Assembly: GCA_903917345.1 (NCBI GenBank)
Contig: CAIXAE010000009.1
Location: 1-64,000 of the forward strand
Direction: 5' to 3'
Length of the DNA stretch: 64,000 nt
DNA from: an uncultured Methylococcaceae bacterium
GTDB taxonomy: Bacteria > Pseudomonadota > Gammaproteobacteria > Methylococcales > Methylomonadaceae
The translations under genes were made by a program, and so were the position numbers. The notes below the pieces were generated by a model. The model was not told the origin of the DNA and made no database searches. It saw nothing but the letters and a program-made list of their open reading frames with translations. Shown here one piece after another: positions 56,369-64,000 of this stretch. The first letter of the stretch is position 1. Each line of letters opens with the position of its first letter.

Positions 56369-56659
56369 TTAAATGCCGTTTGGGAAATCGTAGCTGTAAT
56401 GCTTACGTAATGGTTTAACCACTTCCCACTGGCTATCTAAGCCAGCATGAAAAGCAACTAAATCACCCGCTTTAATTAACACAGGTTCACCACCTGCAGG
56501 TGTTACTAATATCTCACCCTCAAGTAAATAAGCACACTCTGTTTCATCAAAATCTATAGGAAACTTCGATACTTCTTTTTCCCAGATTTCCCAAGATGCC
56601 ACGCCCAATTCTTTTAAACGCTCTTCACTGGGGTTATGCTCAATAGTAATTTTGCTCAT
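56369..56659 (-). CDS. Cupin domain protein (DUF861/EutQ-like)
   Basis: A single-cupin protein of 96 residues with the pattern W-E-x-DFDETECAYLLEGEILVTP and AGDLVAFHAG, typical of the DUF861 cupin group. Metal or ligand binding is likely, but the substrate is unknown. It stands alone on the minus strand. Confidence 0.8.
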   Translation of the reverse strand: MSKITIEHNPSEERLKELGVASWEIWEKEVSKFPIDFDETECAYLLEGEILVTPAGGEPVLIKAGDLVAFHAGLDSQWEVVKPLRKHYSYDFPNGI

Positions 56660-56716
56660 TTTTAATCCTAAATTTATCTAATTTGAAGGAGCAATTGTAT
56701 CATTTGCTCAACAGGC

Positions 56717-57061
56717 TTACCATTTGCCATGTTGCCCATGCTCTTCAATAAATTTGCTTGCTCCACTCAATTCATTATCTATCTCAAAGCAAAACTTCTC
56801 TGTTCCATCACCATAATCTTCAAGTTGGGCGACTTCCACCTCATATTCCGTAGCTTCTGAAATCAACTCACCGTCTTCATCAAACTCGGCATTAACACCA
56901 TAGCAATCGCCGTAAACACCTACCAACAAGTTCTCATAAATACCAAGGTATCTCTCTTCCTCAGATCCATATTCCTCATCTGGCGTCCAGATAGCCAATA
57001 AAGGCTGATACTGTTTTTCAAATTCTTTTGCTATTTCTATCTTATTTAGATTATTAGTCAT
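56717..57061 (-). CDS. Acidic protein of unknown function
   Basis: A 114-residue, strongly acidic cytosolic protein with no signal peptide or membrane segment. Alternating motifs such as YLGIYENLLVGVYGDCYGVN and ATEYEVEVAQLEDYGDG suggest a small alpha/beta fold. I do not recognise a family. It lies 29 bases downstream of the DUF3422 gene and probably shares its transcript. Confidence 0.6.
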   Translation of the reverse strand: MTNNLNKIEIAKEFEKQYQPLLAIWTPDEEYGSEEERYLGIYENLLVGVYGDCYGVNAEFDEDGELISEATEYEVEVAQLEDYGDGTEKFCFEIDNELSGASKFIEEHGQHGKW

Positions 57062-57090
57062 TAATTTATTTTATTTGTATTTTGATAAAC

Positions 57091-58395
57091 TCATTCAGTA
57101 GTATTGGCAATTATTTTATGTATTCGCTTTGCATTAATCGCAATAATGACCAAAATAAATGGAATAGATAAGCCCTCTACTAACTCAGAATTAACTTTCC
57201 ATCCATATGCATGTAACGCCTCAGAAAACTTACCAATGATACTAGCGGCATAGTAAGTAATCGCAACCATAGAAATCCCTTCAACCATTTGCTGCATGCG
57301 TAATTGCATTTTTGCCCGCAAATTCATAGATGAAAGTAAACCTTGATTTTGCCTTTCGATAATTATGTCCACACGTGTTCGTAATAATTGACTCGCGTTA
57401 CTCACTCTTTCAGACAATAACGTAAATCGATGAGATACTGACTCACAGGTGTTAACAGCGGGCTCTAAACGTCTTTTAATAAATTCGCCTAACGTTTGTA
57501 TCCCTTGAATCCTTACTTCTCGTAAATCATCTAGTCGCTGTCCCACTAATTTGTAGTAGGCGCTTGCAGCGGCAAACCTAAAATGGTTACTCGATATATA
57601 ATTTTCAACCTCTGCCGCTAAATTAGTCAACTCATCTAACAATAAAGCATCATCTTTATCCTGCATCGTCATTGCATTGGTGATGGTGTATAACTGCCGA
57701 TCAGATTTATTGAGGGCTGGATAAAGACTTCTAGCAATAGGAAATGCCATTAAAGCCATCACACGATATACTTCAATTTCAAATAAACGTTGTAATAAAC
57801 GTCCAGCTTGTTGAGCTCTTAGGTCATGATCAACTATTAAAAAACGACTGAATCCATCGACATGTATTCTAAAATCGGTAAATACTGACGCCGCTCCGCC
57901 TGTAACTTTTGATCCAATCACAGCGTTACCCGCAAAGTGATCTGCTAACAAAGCCAGGTCGTTGGTTTCTTTGTATTGAATATCATCAGCAGAAACAATA
58001 GACGCATGTACAGCCACAACGACTTGACCTGTTAATTGCGATAACCAGTCAACTGGTACTTTTTTTAACGCCGAATCTGCAAATGGATCTTTCGGATTAT
58101 CATGCACATAAAAACTATAAGTACTAAATTCGCCATGCTGCTCCCAACGAATTTGAAATGCATCGAAAGAAGCTACAAAATGATCGGTATCTTTATCTGG
58201 CGTTGTGACACCAAATCTTTCACATAAACTAATTAAATGTTGGCGCTCTAATAACTTTTGCTCTTGCGTTAGCACCAAAGCTAAATGACTCGCTCTAACC
58301 GGCAGTTTTAAAATAAAAGGTGCTCTGGCATGCACTTCATTATGTAATACAAAACGCTGAGGATGATTTTCTGGAATAGGAAATAAAGTGGTCAC
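57091..58395 (-). CDS. DUF3422 family membrane-anchored protein
   Basis: A 434-residue protein that starts with the family signature FVLHNEVHARAPF. A long soluble N-terminal domain and a helical region (about 250-380) are followed by two C-terminal membrane segments (about 365-385 and 405-423). The layout recalls CorA-like helical proteins. No function is established for the family. Confidence 0.85.
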   Translation of the reverse strand: MTTLFPIPENHPQRFVLHNEVHARAPFILKLPVRASHLALVLTQEQKLLERQHLISLCERFGVTTPDKDTDHFVASFDAFQIRWEQHGEFSTYSFYVHDNPKDPFADSALKKVPVDWLSQLTGQVVVAVHASIVSADDIQYKETNDLALLADHFAGNAVIGSKVTGGAASVFTDFRIHVDGFSRFLIVDHDLRAQQAGRLLQRLFEIEVYRVMALMAFPIARSLYPALNKSDRQLYTITNAMTMQDKDDALLLDELTNLAAEVENYISSNHFRFAAASAYYKLVGQRLDDLREVRIQGIQTLGEFIKRRLEPAVNTCESVSHRFTLLSERVSNASQLLRTRVDIIIERQNQGLLSSMNLRAKMQLRMQQMVEGISMVAITYYAASIIGKFSEALHAYGWKVNSELVEGLSIPFILVIIAINAKRIHKIIANTTE

Positions 58396-58541
58396 AACTA
58401 AATAAGTGTCTCGAAATGATATTGAGAGATAAGTTTACAGAGTAAACTTTTCATAAATATTAATCAATGCCTAGCATTAATATCCCTAATCGTAGACAAT
58501 ACGGCCTTCAAATTTATCACCTTAATTTAGTAAAAATAATC

Positions 58542-58883
58542 ATGAGTAATCTACCCAACTGCCCAAAGTGTAGTTCAGAATACACTTATAACGACGGCAC
58601 TATGAACATCTGCCCCGAATGCGCTCACGAATGGAATGATGCCAATCCAACAGACAATGACAGCGACACAAAAGTCATCAAAGATGCTAACGGCAATGAA
58701 TTACAAGACGGCGATACAATTACTGTCATTAAAGATTTAAAAGTTAAAGGGACCTCTCTCGTAGTTAAAGTGGGTACCAAAGTAAAAGGGATTCGCCTAG
58801 TTGACGGAGACCATGACATTGATTGCAAGATTGATGGCATAGGCCCTATGAAACTGAAATCAGAATTCGTTAAAAAGGTATAA
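58542..58883 (+). CDS. Zinc ribbon protein YjdM (PhnA family)
   Basis: A 113-residue protein with an N-terminal zinc ribbon (C7, C10, C24, C27) and a C-terminal PhnA domain ([20 protein letters not shown]). The start at 58542 matches the family N-terminus [10 protein letters not shown]. Despite the old PhnA name there is no good evidence of a role in phosphonate use. Function unknown. Confidence 0.9.
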   Translation: MSNLPNCPKCSSEYTYNDGTMNICPECAHEWNDANPTDNDSDTKVIKDANGNELQDGDTITVIKDLKVKGTSLVVKVGTKVKGIRLVDGDHDIDCKIDGIGPMKLKSEFVKKV

Positions 58884-58901
58884 ACACTTTTTAATCTAGC
58901 G

Positions 58902-58950
58902 AACTCCGACCTAATAGCTTTAGTTATATGATCGGAGTCCTATTTATTTT
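58902..58950. terminator. Stem-loop between yjdM and moeA
   Basis: ACTCCGA (58903-58909) pairs with TCGGAGT (58932-58938) around a 22-base AT-rich loop, followed by a T-rich stretch on the plus strand. It lies in the short gap between two convergent genes. Confidence 0.45.
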
Positions 58951-60199
58951 AAAGAATACTCGTTCCCGGCATAAGATCTACTCTAACCTTATCTCCTTCT
59001 TTAACACCCTGACAAGTTACTGGCAAAACGATATAACAGTTGGCATGACTCATGGACTTCAAAATATGAGAGCCTTGCTTACCTGCCGAGCTTACAAAAA
59101 ACACCCCGTGACTATCTTGCGTCAATATACCACGCATATACTCTTGACGGCCTGCAGATTTTTTAAGATCCGACAAACAAATCGCCGTAATTTGTAGCTT
59201 TTTTTCTATCGTTAATCCGGCTAACTTTTTAAGCGCCGATGCAACAAGATACTGAAATGTAACCACAACAGCCACTGGATTACCGGGTAAACCAAAGAAA
59301 TGACAGTTGCCTATTTTTCCAACGGCTAAAGGCTTACCCGGCTTAATAGCAAGCTTCCAAAAATTAACGTTGCCACAACGCGTTAAAATATCCTTAACAT
59401 AATCCGCATCCCCTACAGAAGCTCCGCCCGTACTGATAATGACATCATATTTTTCAGCTGCTTTTATAAAATTTTCTTCCAAAATATCAGGATCATCGGG
59501 CAACAGGCCCATATCAGTCACATCGTAAAGTGGGTCAGTTAATAAGCCAGTTAATGTATATCGATTACTATCGTAGATTTGGCCTGACGATAGAGCTTGA
59601 CCCAGTGTTTGCAATTCATCTCCGGTTGAAAAAAACGCCACTTTAACTTTTCGTTTAACAACTATTTTTTCAATTCCGACAGAGGCTAATAGGCCTAAAT
59701 CCATTGCACTTAGCACTTTATTAGAATCTAACACCACTGAACCTAAGGCGATATCTTCACCCATTTTTCTAATGTTCTGATAGGGTTGGGTAGTTTCAGG
59801 AAATTGAATTGATTCATGATTAACGCTTACATGCTCTTGCATGATGACCGAATCTAGAGCCTCTGGAACAACAGCGCCCGTAAAAATGCGCACACATTGT
59901 CCAGCGAGCAATTCAGCCGTATAAGGACGCCCTGCCCATGCGGTTCCAGCGAGTGTTAATACAAAAGCATTCTCCGTATTAATATCTCTACTATTGAAAG
60001 CATAACCATCCATGGCCGAGTTTCTCTCAGGAGGGCTAGAAATACTTGCAAATACATCTTTAGCTAAGACTCGTCCCAATCCTAATCTTAACTCGATAAC
60101 TTCACACTCTTTAACAGCTTCCACTGCAGTCATTATCTTATCTATAGCCTCTTCAACTAAAAGCAAGGGTTTCGATTCTTGGCTACAAAAATCAATCAT
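58949..60199 (-). CDS. moeA: Molybdopterin molybdenumtransferase MoeA
   Basis: Inserts molybdate into adenylated molybdopterin. At 416 residues it is normal length. Signatures: ERNSAMDGYAF near 38-48, GDELQTLG near 192, SVGDADYVKD near 255 and GLPGNPVAV near 297. Its ATG overlaps the mobB stop (ATGA). The pair supplies molybdenum cofactor to enzymes not seen here, such as formate dehydrogenase or nitrate reductase. Confidence 0.95.
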   Translation of the reverse strand: MIDFCSQESKPLLLVEEAIDKIMTAVEAVKECEVIELRLGLGRVLAKDVFASISSPPERNSAMDGYAFNSRDINTENAFVLTLAGTAWAGRPYTAELLAGQCVRIFTGAVVPEALDSVIMQEHVSVNHESIQFPETTQPYQNIRKMGEDIALGSVVLDSNKVLSAMDLGLLASVGIEKIVVKRKVKVAFFSTGDELQTLGQALSSGQIYDSNRYTLTGLLTDPLYDVTDMGLLPDDPDILEENFIKAAEKYDVIISTGGASVGDADYVKDILTRCGNVNFWKLAIKPGKPLAVGKIGNCHFFGLPGNPVAVVVTFQYLVASALKKLAGLTIEKKLQITAICLSDLKKSAGRQEYMRGILTQDSHGVFFVSSAGKQGSHILKSMSHANCYIVLPVTCQGVKEGDKVRVDLMPGTSIL

Positions 60200-60726
60200 A
60201 AGCGTTCCAAAAATTTTTTAATAATGAAATCAGCAACGGATTGCGGTTGATTAATATCAAGTTGTGTTAAATGGGCAGGAAGGTTTAGCGCTTCATCCGT
60301 CGCCACTGCAATAATATTGGGGTCATTTATATAGAGCAAAGATTCTTTGAGTGTGGCTCGATGTAATTCAATCTTTGGAAAACACTCAGACTTAAATCCT
60401 TCCACTAAAATTAAATCCACTTTCGATCGATCGAAAAACTTTAATTCCTCAAATAAACGCGGTTCTATTACCTCTGAGAATTCAGTAATCATTATTCTAC
60501 GTTGGGATGTACACAACATGACGGGCGAACCTCCAGCTTCTCGTAATCGATAACTATCTTTACCTGGCTGATCAATTTGAACATTGTGATGACTATTTTT
60601 AATTAAACCGACACGTATTCCCCGCGCCTTTATAAGTGGAATTAATTTTTCTAATAAAGTAGTTTTTCCTGTTCCACTAGCCGCAGCAAATCCTAACAAA
60701 GGTAAGTGAGTCTCTTGCATGGTCAT
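60196..60726 (-). CDS. mobB: Molybdopterin-guanine dinucleotide biosynthesis adapter MobB
   Basis: GTP-binding accessory protein of molybdenum cofactor nucleotide attachment. P-loop ASGTGKTT near 16-23, SHHNVQIDQPGKDSYR near 45-60, and LVEGFK near 116. 176 residues. Overlaps moeA by four bases. mobA is not adjacent. Confidence 0.93.
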   Translation of the reverse strand: MTMQETHLPLLGFAAASGTGKTTLLEKLIPLIKARGIRVGLIKNSHHNVQIDQPGKDSYRLREAGGSPVMLCTSQRRIMITEFSEVIEPRLFEELKFFDRSKVDLILVEGFKSECFPKIELHRATLKESLLYINDPNIIAVATDEALNLPAHLTQLDINQPQSVADFIIKKFLERL

Positions 60727-60804
60727 TAAATAATTGAACTGTTATCGATCAACTGCGTATTCTAAGGTATTATTGCTCGATGGGCATTAATGTTGGGGAA
60801 AACA

Positions 60805-61284
60805 ATGATTCGAATTTTTCTATTTGTAATACTAGCAATCATTATTTACTTTTACTTTAATAACTTTCGTAAAAAACACCCCGAACTCATCGCAAAACAT
60901 ATTCGAAGCGCGTTACTGTTTACAATTGCTGCTGTTTTTATTTTTTTAGGCGTGACGGGGCGATTAAACAGCTTATTTGCCTTAATCGGTGTCTTAATAG
61001 CCTTTTTATTACGAGTATTACCCGTATTATTCAATTATGCTCCCACTCTGCATAACCTTTGGCAGCGTTTTACCAAAGGACACTCAAAATCATCAGCAGA
61101 CCCCAAAAACATCATGTCTACAGAAGAGGCACTTGAAGTTCTCGGATTAAAATCCAATGCATCTGAAGAAGAAATTATTGCTGCCCATCGTAAATTGATC
61201 CAAAAGATCCATCCTGACAGAGGAGGCTCTGATTATTTAGCGTCGAAAATCAATTTAGCAAAAAAAGTTTTATTGAATAAATAA
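60805..61284 (+). CDS. Membrane-anchored Tim14-like J-domain protein
   Basis: A 159-residue protein with one helix at about 3-19, a second hydrophobic region at about 36-77 and a C-terminal J domain. HPD is at 136-138. The end of the J domain, HPDRGGSDYLASKINLAKKV, closely matches the mitochondrial Pam18/Tim14 form rather than DnaJ. The ATG at 60805 has GGGG upstream; an ATG at 60790 is an alternative. It would recruit DnaK to the inner membrane. Confidence 0.85.
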   Translation: MIRIFLFVILAIIIYFYFNNFRKKHPELIAKHIRSALLFTIAAVFIFLGVTGRLNSLFALIGVLIAFLLRVLPVLFNYAPTLHNLWQRFTKGHSKSSADPKNIMSTEEALEVLGLKSNASEEEIIAAHRKLIQKIHPDRGGSDYLASKINLAKKVLLNK

Positions 61285-61308
61285 AGACAATTATCGTCAC
61301 AAACTCCC

Positions 61309-61338
61309 TTACAGCTCAATTTGTAACTTATTTATAAT
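61309..61338 (+). promoter_or_regulatory. Possible promoter of the RpoS-like sigma gene
   Basis: TTACAG (61309-61314), 18-base spacer, TATAAT (61333-61338). If used, it leaves an AT-rich leader of about 150 bases before the ATG at 61496. Confidence 0.35.
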
Positions 61339-61495
61339 TAAAATCATCACAAAACATTCCTCCCTAAGAAATTAAGTGTATCTTTAATTAAAAATAGAGT
61401 GTTACAGTAAGACACCTGTAGAAGCTTAATTATATGTTTTTACGATTATTTTTAATCAATAAAACTAATTCACATATTTCTACTGGAATCTTAAA

Positions 61496-62458
61496 ATGAA
61501 TGAAGTATTAATTAAGCAATCACAAATTGATCACTTATCTCTGGTAATTAAAAAGATCCCCCATAATAATTTCAAATCTTCCTTAAGAGGTTCGCAACTG
61601 AAACACAGCGGCTTACCACCCAGAAACATCAAAGAAATGAGTGCTACCTCTATTTATTTAAAAGAGATATTTCGCCCAACATTACTCACCGCACTAGAAG
61701 AAAAAAACTATGCCCTGCTCAATCTAAAGGGTGATCAAGCAGCTCGCACAATATTAATAGAACGTAATGTAAGATTTGTCGTAAAAATCGCTCTCCTTTA
61801 TACAAATAGGGGCTTATCTTTTTTAGATCTTGTTCAAGAAGGTAACATCGGATTAATACAAGCCGTTGATAAGTTTAATCCCGAGATGGGCAACAGGTTG
61901 ACTACCTACGCCATGTATTGGATAAAACAGGCTATTGATTTAGCCATTATGAATCAAGGTAATACGATACGAATTCCGACTCCGGTTTTAAAAGAAATAA
62001 GAAGGTATCAAAAAGCTAGAAATGAATTTATAAGAAATTTATCTTATACGCCAAGCCTCAAAGAAACAGCGGATTACATGGGCTTAACATTAGAAAAAAT
62101 TGAAAAAGTAGTGTTTACCATGCAAAGAATTTCTTCTTACTCAACAGAAGGGACTAGCAACATAGATATTGAAGCTGTTTCAGATCATAAAAGATTAGAA
62201 CCCTCTATACAGATACAAAAAAGCATCATGCAAGTCAATGTAAATCAATGCGTTTTAAAACTACCCCAAAAATATCAGTACGTTATCTGTAGACGCTTTG
62301 GGCTATGTGGCTACGATATAGAAACGCTTGAGCAAATAGCCGCTGATTTACACTTTAGTATAGAACACATTAGACAGGTTCAGTGTGTTGCCATTTCTAA
62401 ATTGAAACTCATTTTCAAAAACAACAACCTCACTTCTCAAGCATTACTTGATTACTAA
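61496..62458 (+). CDS. Sigma-70 family RNA polymerase sigma factor, RpoS-like
   Basis: Sigma factor of 320 residues. Region 1.2 (SATSIYLKEIFRPTLLTALE, about 50-69), region 2 (ERNVRFVVKIALLYTNRGLS; DLVQEGNIGLIQAVDKFNPE; about 89-135), region 3 and region 4 (LPQKYQYVICRRFGLCGYD) are all present, as in RpoS. The region 4.2 helix (FSIEHIRQVQCVAISKLK) departs from the usual TRERVRQIQ form. A divergent group 2 sigma is the best call. Its 3' end overlaps the convergent nitrilase gene by 29 bases. Confidence 0.85.
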   Translation: MNEVLIKQSQIDHLSLVIKKIPHNNFKSSLRGSQLKHSGLPPRNIKEMSATSIYLKEIFRPTLLTALEEKNYALLNLKGDQAARTILIERNVRFVVKIALLYTNRGLSFLDLVQEGNIGLIQAVDKFNPEMGNRLTTYAMYWIKQAIDLAIMNQGNTIRIPTPVLKEIRRYQKARNEFIRNLSYTPSLKETADYMGLTLEKIEKVVFTMQRISSYSTEGTSNIDIEAVSDHKRLEPSIQIQKSIMQVNVNQCVLKLPQKYQYVICRRFGLCGYDIETLEQIAADLHFSIEHIRQVQCVAISKLKLIFKNNNLTSQALLDY

Positions 62459-63314
62459 CATTAGCTTGTAATGGCCAATCTCTATAATTGAAAACTTGAC
62501 CATTTTCTCTTACCGTTGCACAAGCCGCTAAATTTAAGTCTGCATAGACCCATTGCACAGCATTGAACTCACCTATTGATAAGATACCATTATCAGGAAA
62601 ACCCTTATCAACTGGGGTATAAACAGCGCCAGCGCCCACATTAATATCAACGGCTTCTGACCAAGGCGCCAAACCTACCAAAGAAGATTGCACTACATAA
62701 CATTGATTCTCTAGCGCTCTTGCTTGACAACCAATTTTTACTCGATGATATCCAGCCACCGTGTCAGTGCAACTGGGCACCAAGATCAAAGTACATCCCG
62801 CTTCTACTTGTTTTCTGGCCAGTAAAGGAAACTCACTGTCATAACAAATATTAATAGCAATTTTCCCATACTCCGTAGAGAAGACCTTTAAATCTTTACC
62901 GGCTGTGATTAACCATTGTTCATTTTCAAAGCGCGTCATCATCAATTTGTCTTGATAATCAATCTGCCCTGCTGCGTTAAATAGATAAGCGCGATTCACA
63001 TAAACACCCGTCCCTACAAAAACAGGAAAGGTACCCGCTTGAATCAAACATTGATGCTTAACGGCTAGATTTTTGAATAACGCGATAAAATCATCATGTA
63101 AAGACTGTAATGCATCTAATTGATTGCTTAATGATGAATAAATATCTTGTGCGAACAAAGAAGCCAACTCCATGCTGAAATATTCTGGAAACAACAGAAT
63201 CTTTGCATCTTGTGCCGCAGCGTCTAAAACCCATTGCGTCACTTTTTGTTCATAGGCGGCCCAGTTTTCTAAAAAGCTAATATCATATTGGGCGGCAGCA
63301 ATTTTAAAGGTCAT
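62430..63314 (-). CDS. Carbon-nitrogen hydrolase (nitrilase superfamily)
   Basis: Amidase-type enzyme with the Glu-Lys-Cys triad: E44 in FPEYFS, K123 in QDKLMMT and C157 in INICYDSEFP. 294 residues, cytosolic. Its first codons overlap the end of the GNAT gene by 11 bases. In other bacteria these two domains occur fused in one protein, which suggests a joint pathway. The amide substrate is unknown. Confidence 0.88.
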   Translation of the reverse strand: MTFKIAAAQYDISFLENWAAYEQKVTQWVLDAAAQDAKILLFPEYFSMELASLFAQDIYSSLSNQLDALQSLHDDFIALFKNLAVKHQCLIQAGTFPVFVGTGVYVNRAYLFNAAGQIDYQDKLMMTRFENEQWLITAGKDLKVFSTEYGKIAINICYDSEFPLLARKQVEAGCTLILVPSCTDTVAGYHRVKIGCQARALENQCYVVQSSLVGLAPWSEAVDINVGAGAVYTPVDKGFPDNGILSIGEFNAVQWVYADLNLAACATVRENGQVFNYRDWPLQANVSNQVMLEK

Positions 63315-63903
63315 GTTTTAGCCAAAAAGTCATAGGTTTCGAAGTTTCTTCAGTATCATCTAAATCTTTCCAAATATAGGCCGATTTAAGTTCTGGGTGT
63401 TTAAAGTATCCCCGTTTGTTCCAGAACTGATCTAAAGGCACATAATCTTTAGGACGACGCGGATGATCTACCGGTCTTTCTACGCAACAAAAAGTAATGT
63501 GCTTAAATCCACCTAAATATTCAGCATGTGCTTCACGTTGCTCAAAGAACTTAACCCCTAAACCTAAACCACGATAATTCTTATTTAATACTGATTCACT
63601 GCAATAAAACACTTCATCAAGGTCATAGCCATTTTCAATAAAAGGTTGTTTCATTTCTATCGTTTCAAATTTCATGGGTAAAGCGGTAGAAGCTCCCACA
63701 ACTTTGTCGCCATCAAAAGCTAACACAATGACGCTTTCTGGTGTATCTATGTATGTTTGAAGATATTTTTCTTCGTACTCATAATCACCATCGTATAAAT
63801 AAGGAAAATCACGAAACACCTCTATTCTGAGGCGAGCGAGTTCAGGAATGTATTGCGCCAGTGCAGGACCACTGAATCTTTCAATGCGTATATCTTTAGA
63901 CAT
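63304..63903 (-). CDS. GNAT family N-acetyltransferase
   Basis: A 199-residue acetyltransferase with the GNAT core. The acetyl-CoA loop is NYRGLGLGVKFFEQRE near 110-125, with supporting strands VIVLAFDGDKVVGASTALP and HITFCCVERP. Upstream partner of the overlapping nitrilase gene. Acceptor unknown. The remaining 97 bases to the window end (63904-64000) hold only AT-rich upstream sequence. Confidence 0.85.
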   Translation of the reverse strand: MSKDIRIERFSGPALAQYIPELARLRIEVFRDFPYLYDGDYEYEEKYLQTYIDTPESVIVLAFDGDKVVGASTALPMKFETIEMKQPFIENGYDLDEVFYCSESVLNKNYRGLGLGVKFFEQREAHAEYLGGFKHITFCCVERPVDHPRRPKDYVPLDQFWNKRGYFKHPELKSAYIWKDLDDTEETSKPMTFWLKHDL

Positions 63904-64000
63904 GGACTATTTTTAATTAGAGAGCAGAACTTATTTTAGTCGAACTCATAAAACACATACAAGCAAAGCCCTCTTAAAAAACCAATCCGACTTTAAAAAC

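Overview
The window is an AT-rich gammaproteobacterial chromosome segment with about 60 genes packed tightly on both strands. The best guess at the organism is a type I methanotroph or methylotroph (Methylococcales). The grounds are two tandem MtdB-type methylene-tetrahydromethanopterin dehydrogenases, a one-piece pyruvate:ferredoxin oxidoreductase (NifJ), a complete-looking Gram-negative envelope gene set and a dedicated cytochrome c maturation operon. No methane monooxygenase or methanol dehydrogenase lies in the window, so this placement is inference.

Layout. 1-210: two promoters and the boxA leader of an rRNA operon whose 16S gene lies off the left edge (minus strand). 0.3-4.5 kb: tyrS, M23 endopeptidase, erpA, argC. 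4.5-10.1 kb: plus-strand run of quinone oxidoreductase, sseA, rapA, cvfB-like. 10.1-10.6 kb: degenerate 41-bp hairpin repeats. 10.6-15.2 kb: nifJ with an overlapping DHOD-like flavoprotein. 15.3-18.6 kb: gnnA-gnnB-lpxB, predicting lipid A built on a 2,3-diamino sugar. 18.7-24.4 kb: VF530, uvrB, aminotransferase, gloA, amino acid permease. 24.4-31.6 kb: ccmCDEFGHI-hemN-slyX, including a 51-residue ccmD. 31.6-37.7 kb: phosphoesterase, the mtdB pair, mutS, pncC, PA3496-like. 37.9-38.4 kb: FUN14 protein and tRNA-Leu(UAA).

38.4-41.3 kb is the one accessory-looking stretch. It has an orphan reading-frame remnant, an orphan membrane protein, a lipoprotein, a tiny ORF, a 44-bp tandem repeat array with a perfect 13-bp hairpin, and a PIN/AbrB toxin-antitoxin pair with a palindromic operator.

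41.3-51.3 kb: pirin and recC-recB-recD. 51.4-56.3 kb: WYL regulator, truncated haemoglobin, then a plus-strand envelope run (secreted GH17 glucanase, D-Ala-D-Ala carboxypeptidase, MlaA). 56.3-64 kb: cupin, an unknown acidic protein, DUF3422, YjdM, mobB-moeA, a Tim14-like J protein, an RpoS-like sigma factor, and an overlapping GNAT-nitrilase pair.

Most genes are housekeeping. The points most worth following are the two hairpin repeat arrays, the gnnAB-lpxB operon, the paired MtdB enzymes with different cofactor-loop residues, and the tRNA-Leu-adjacent segment.
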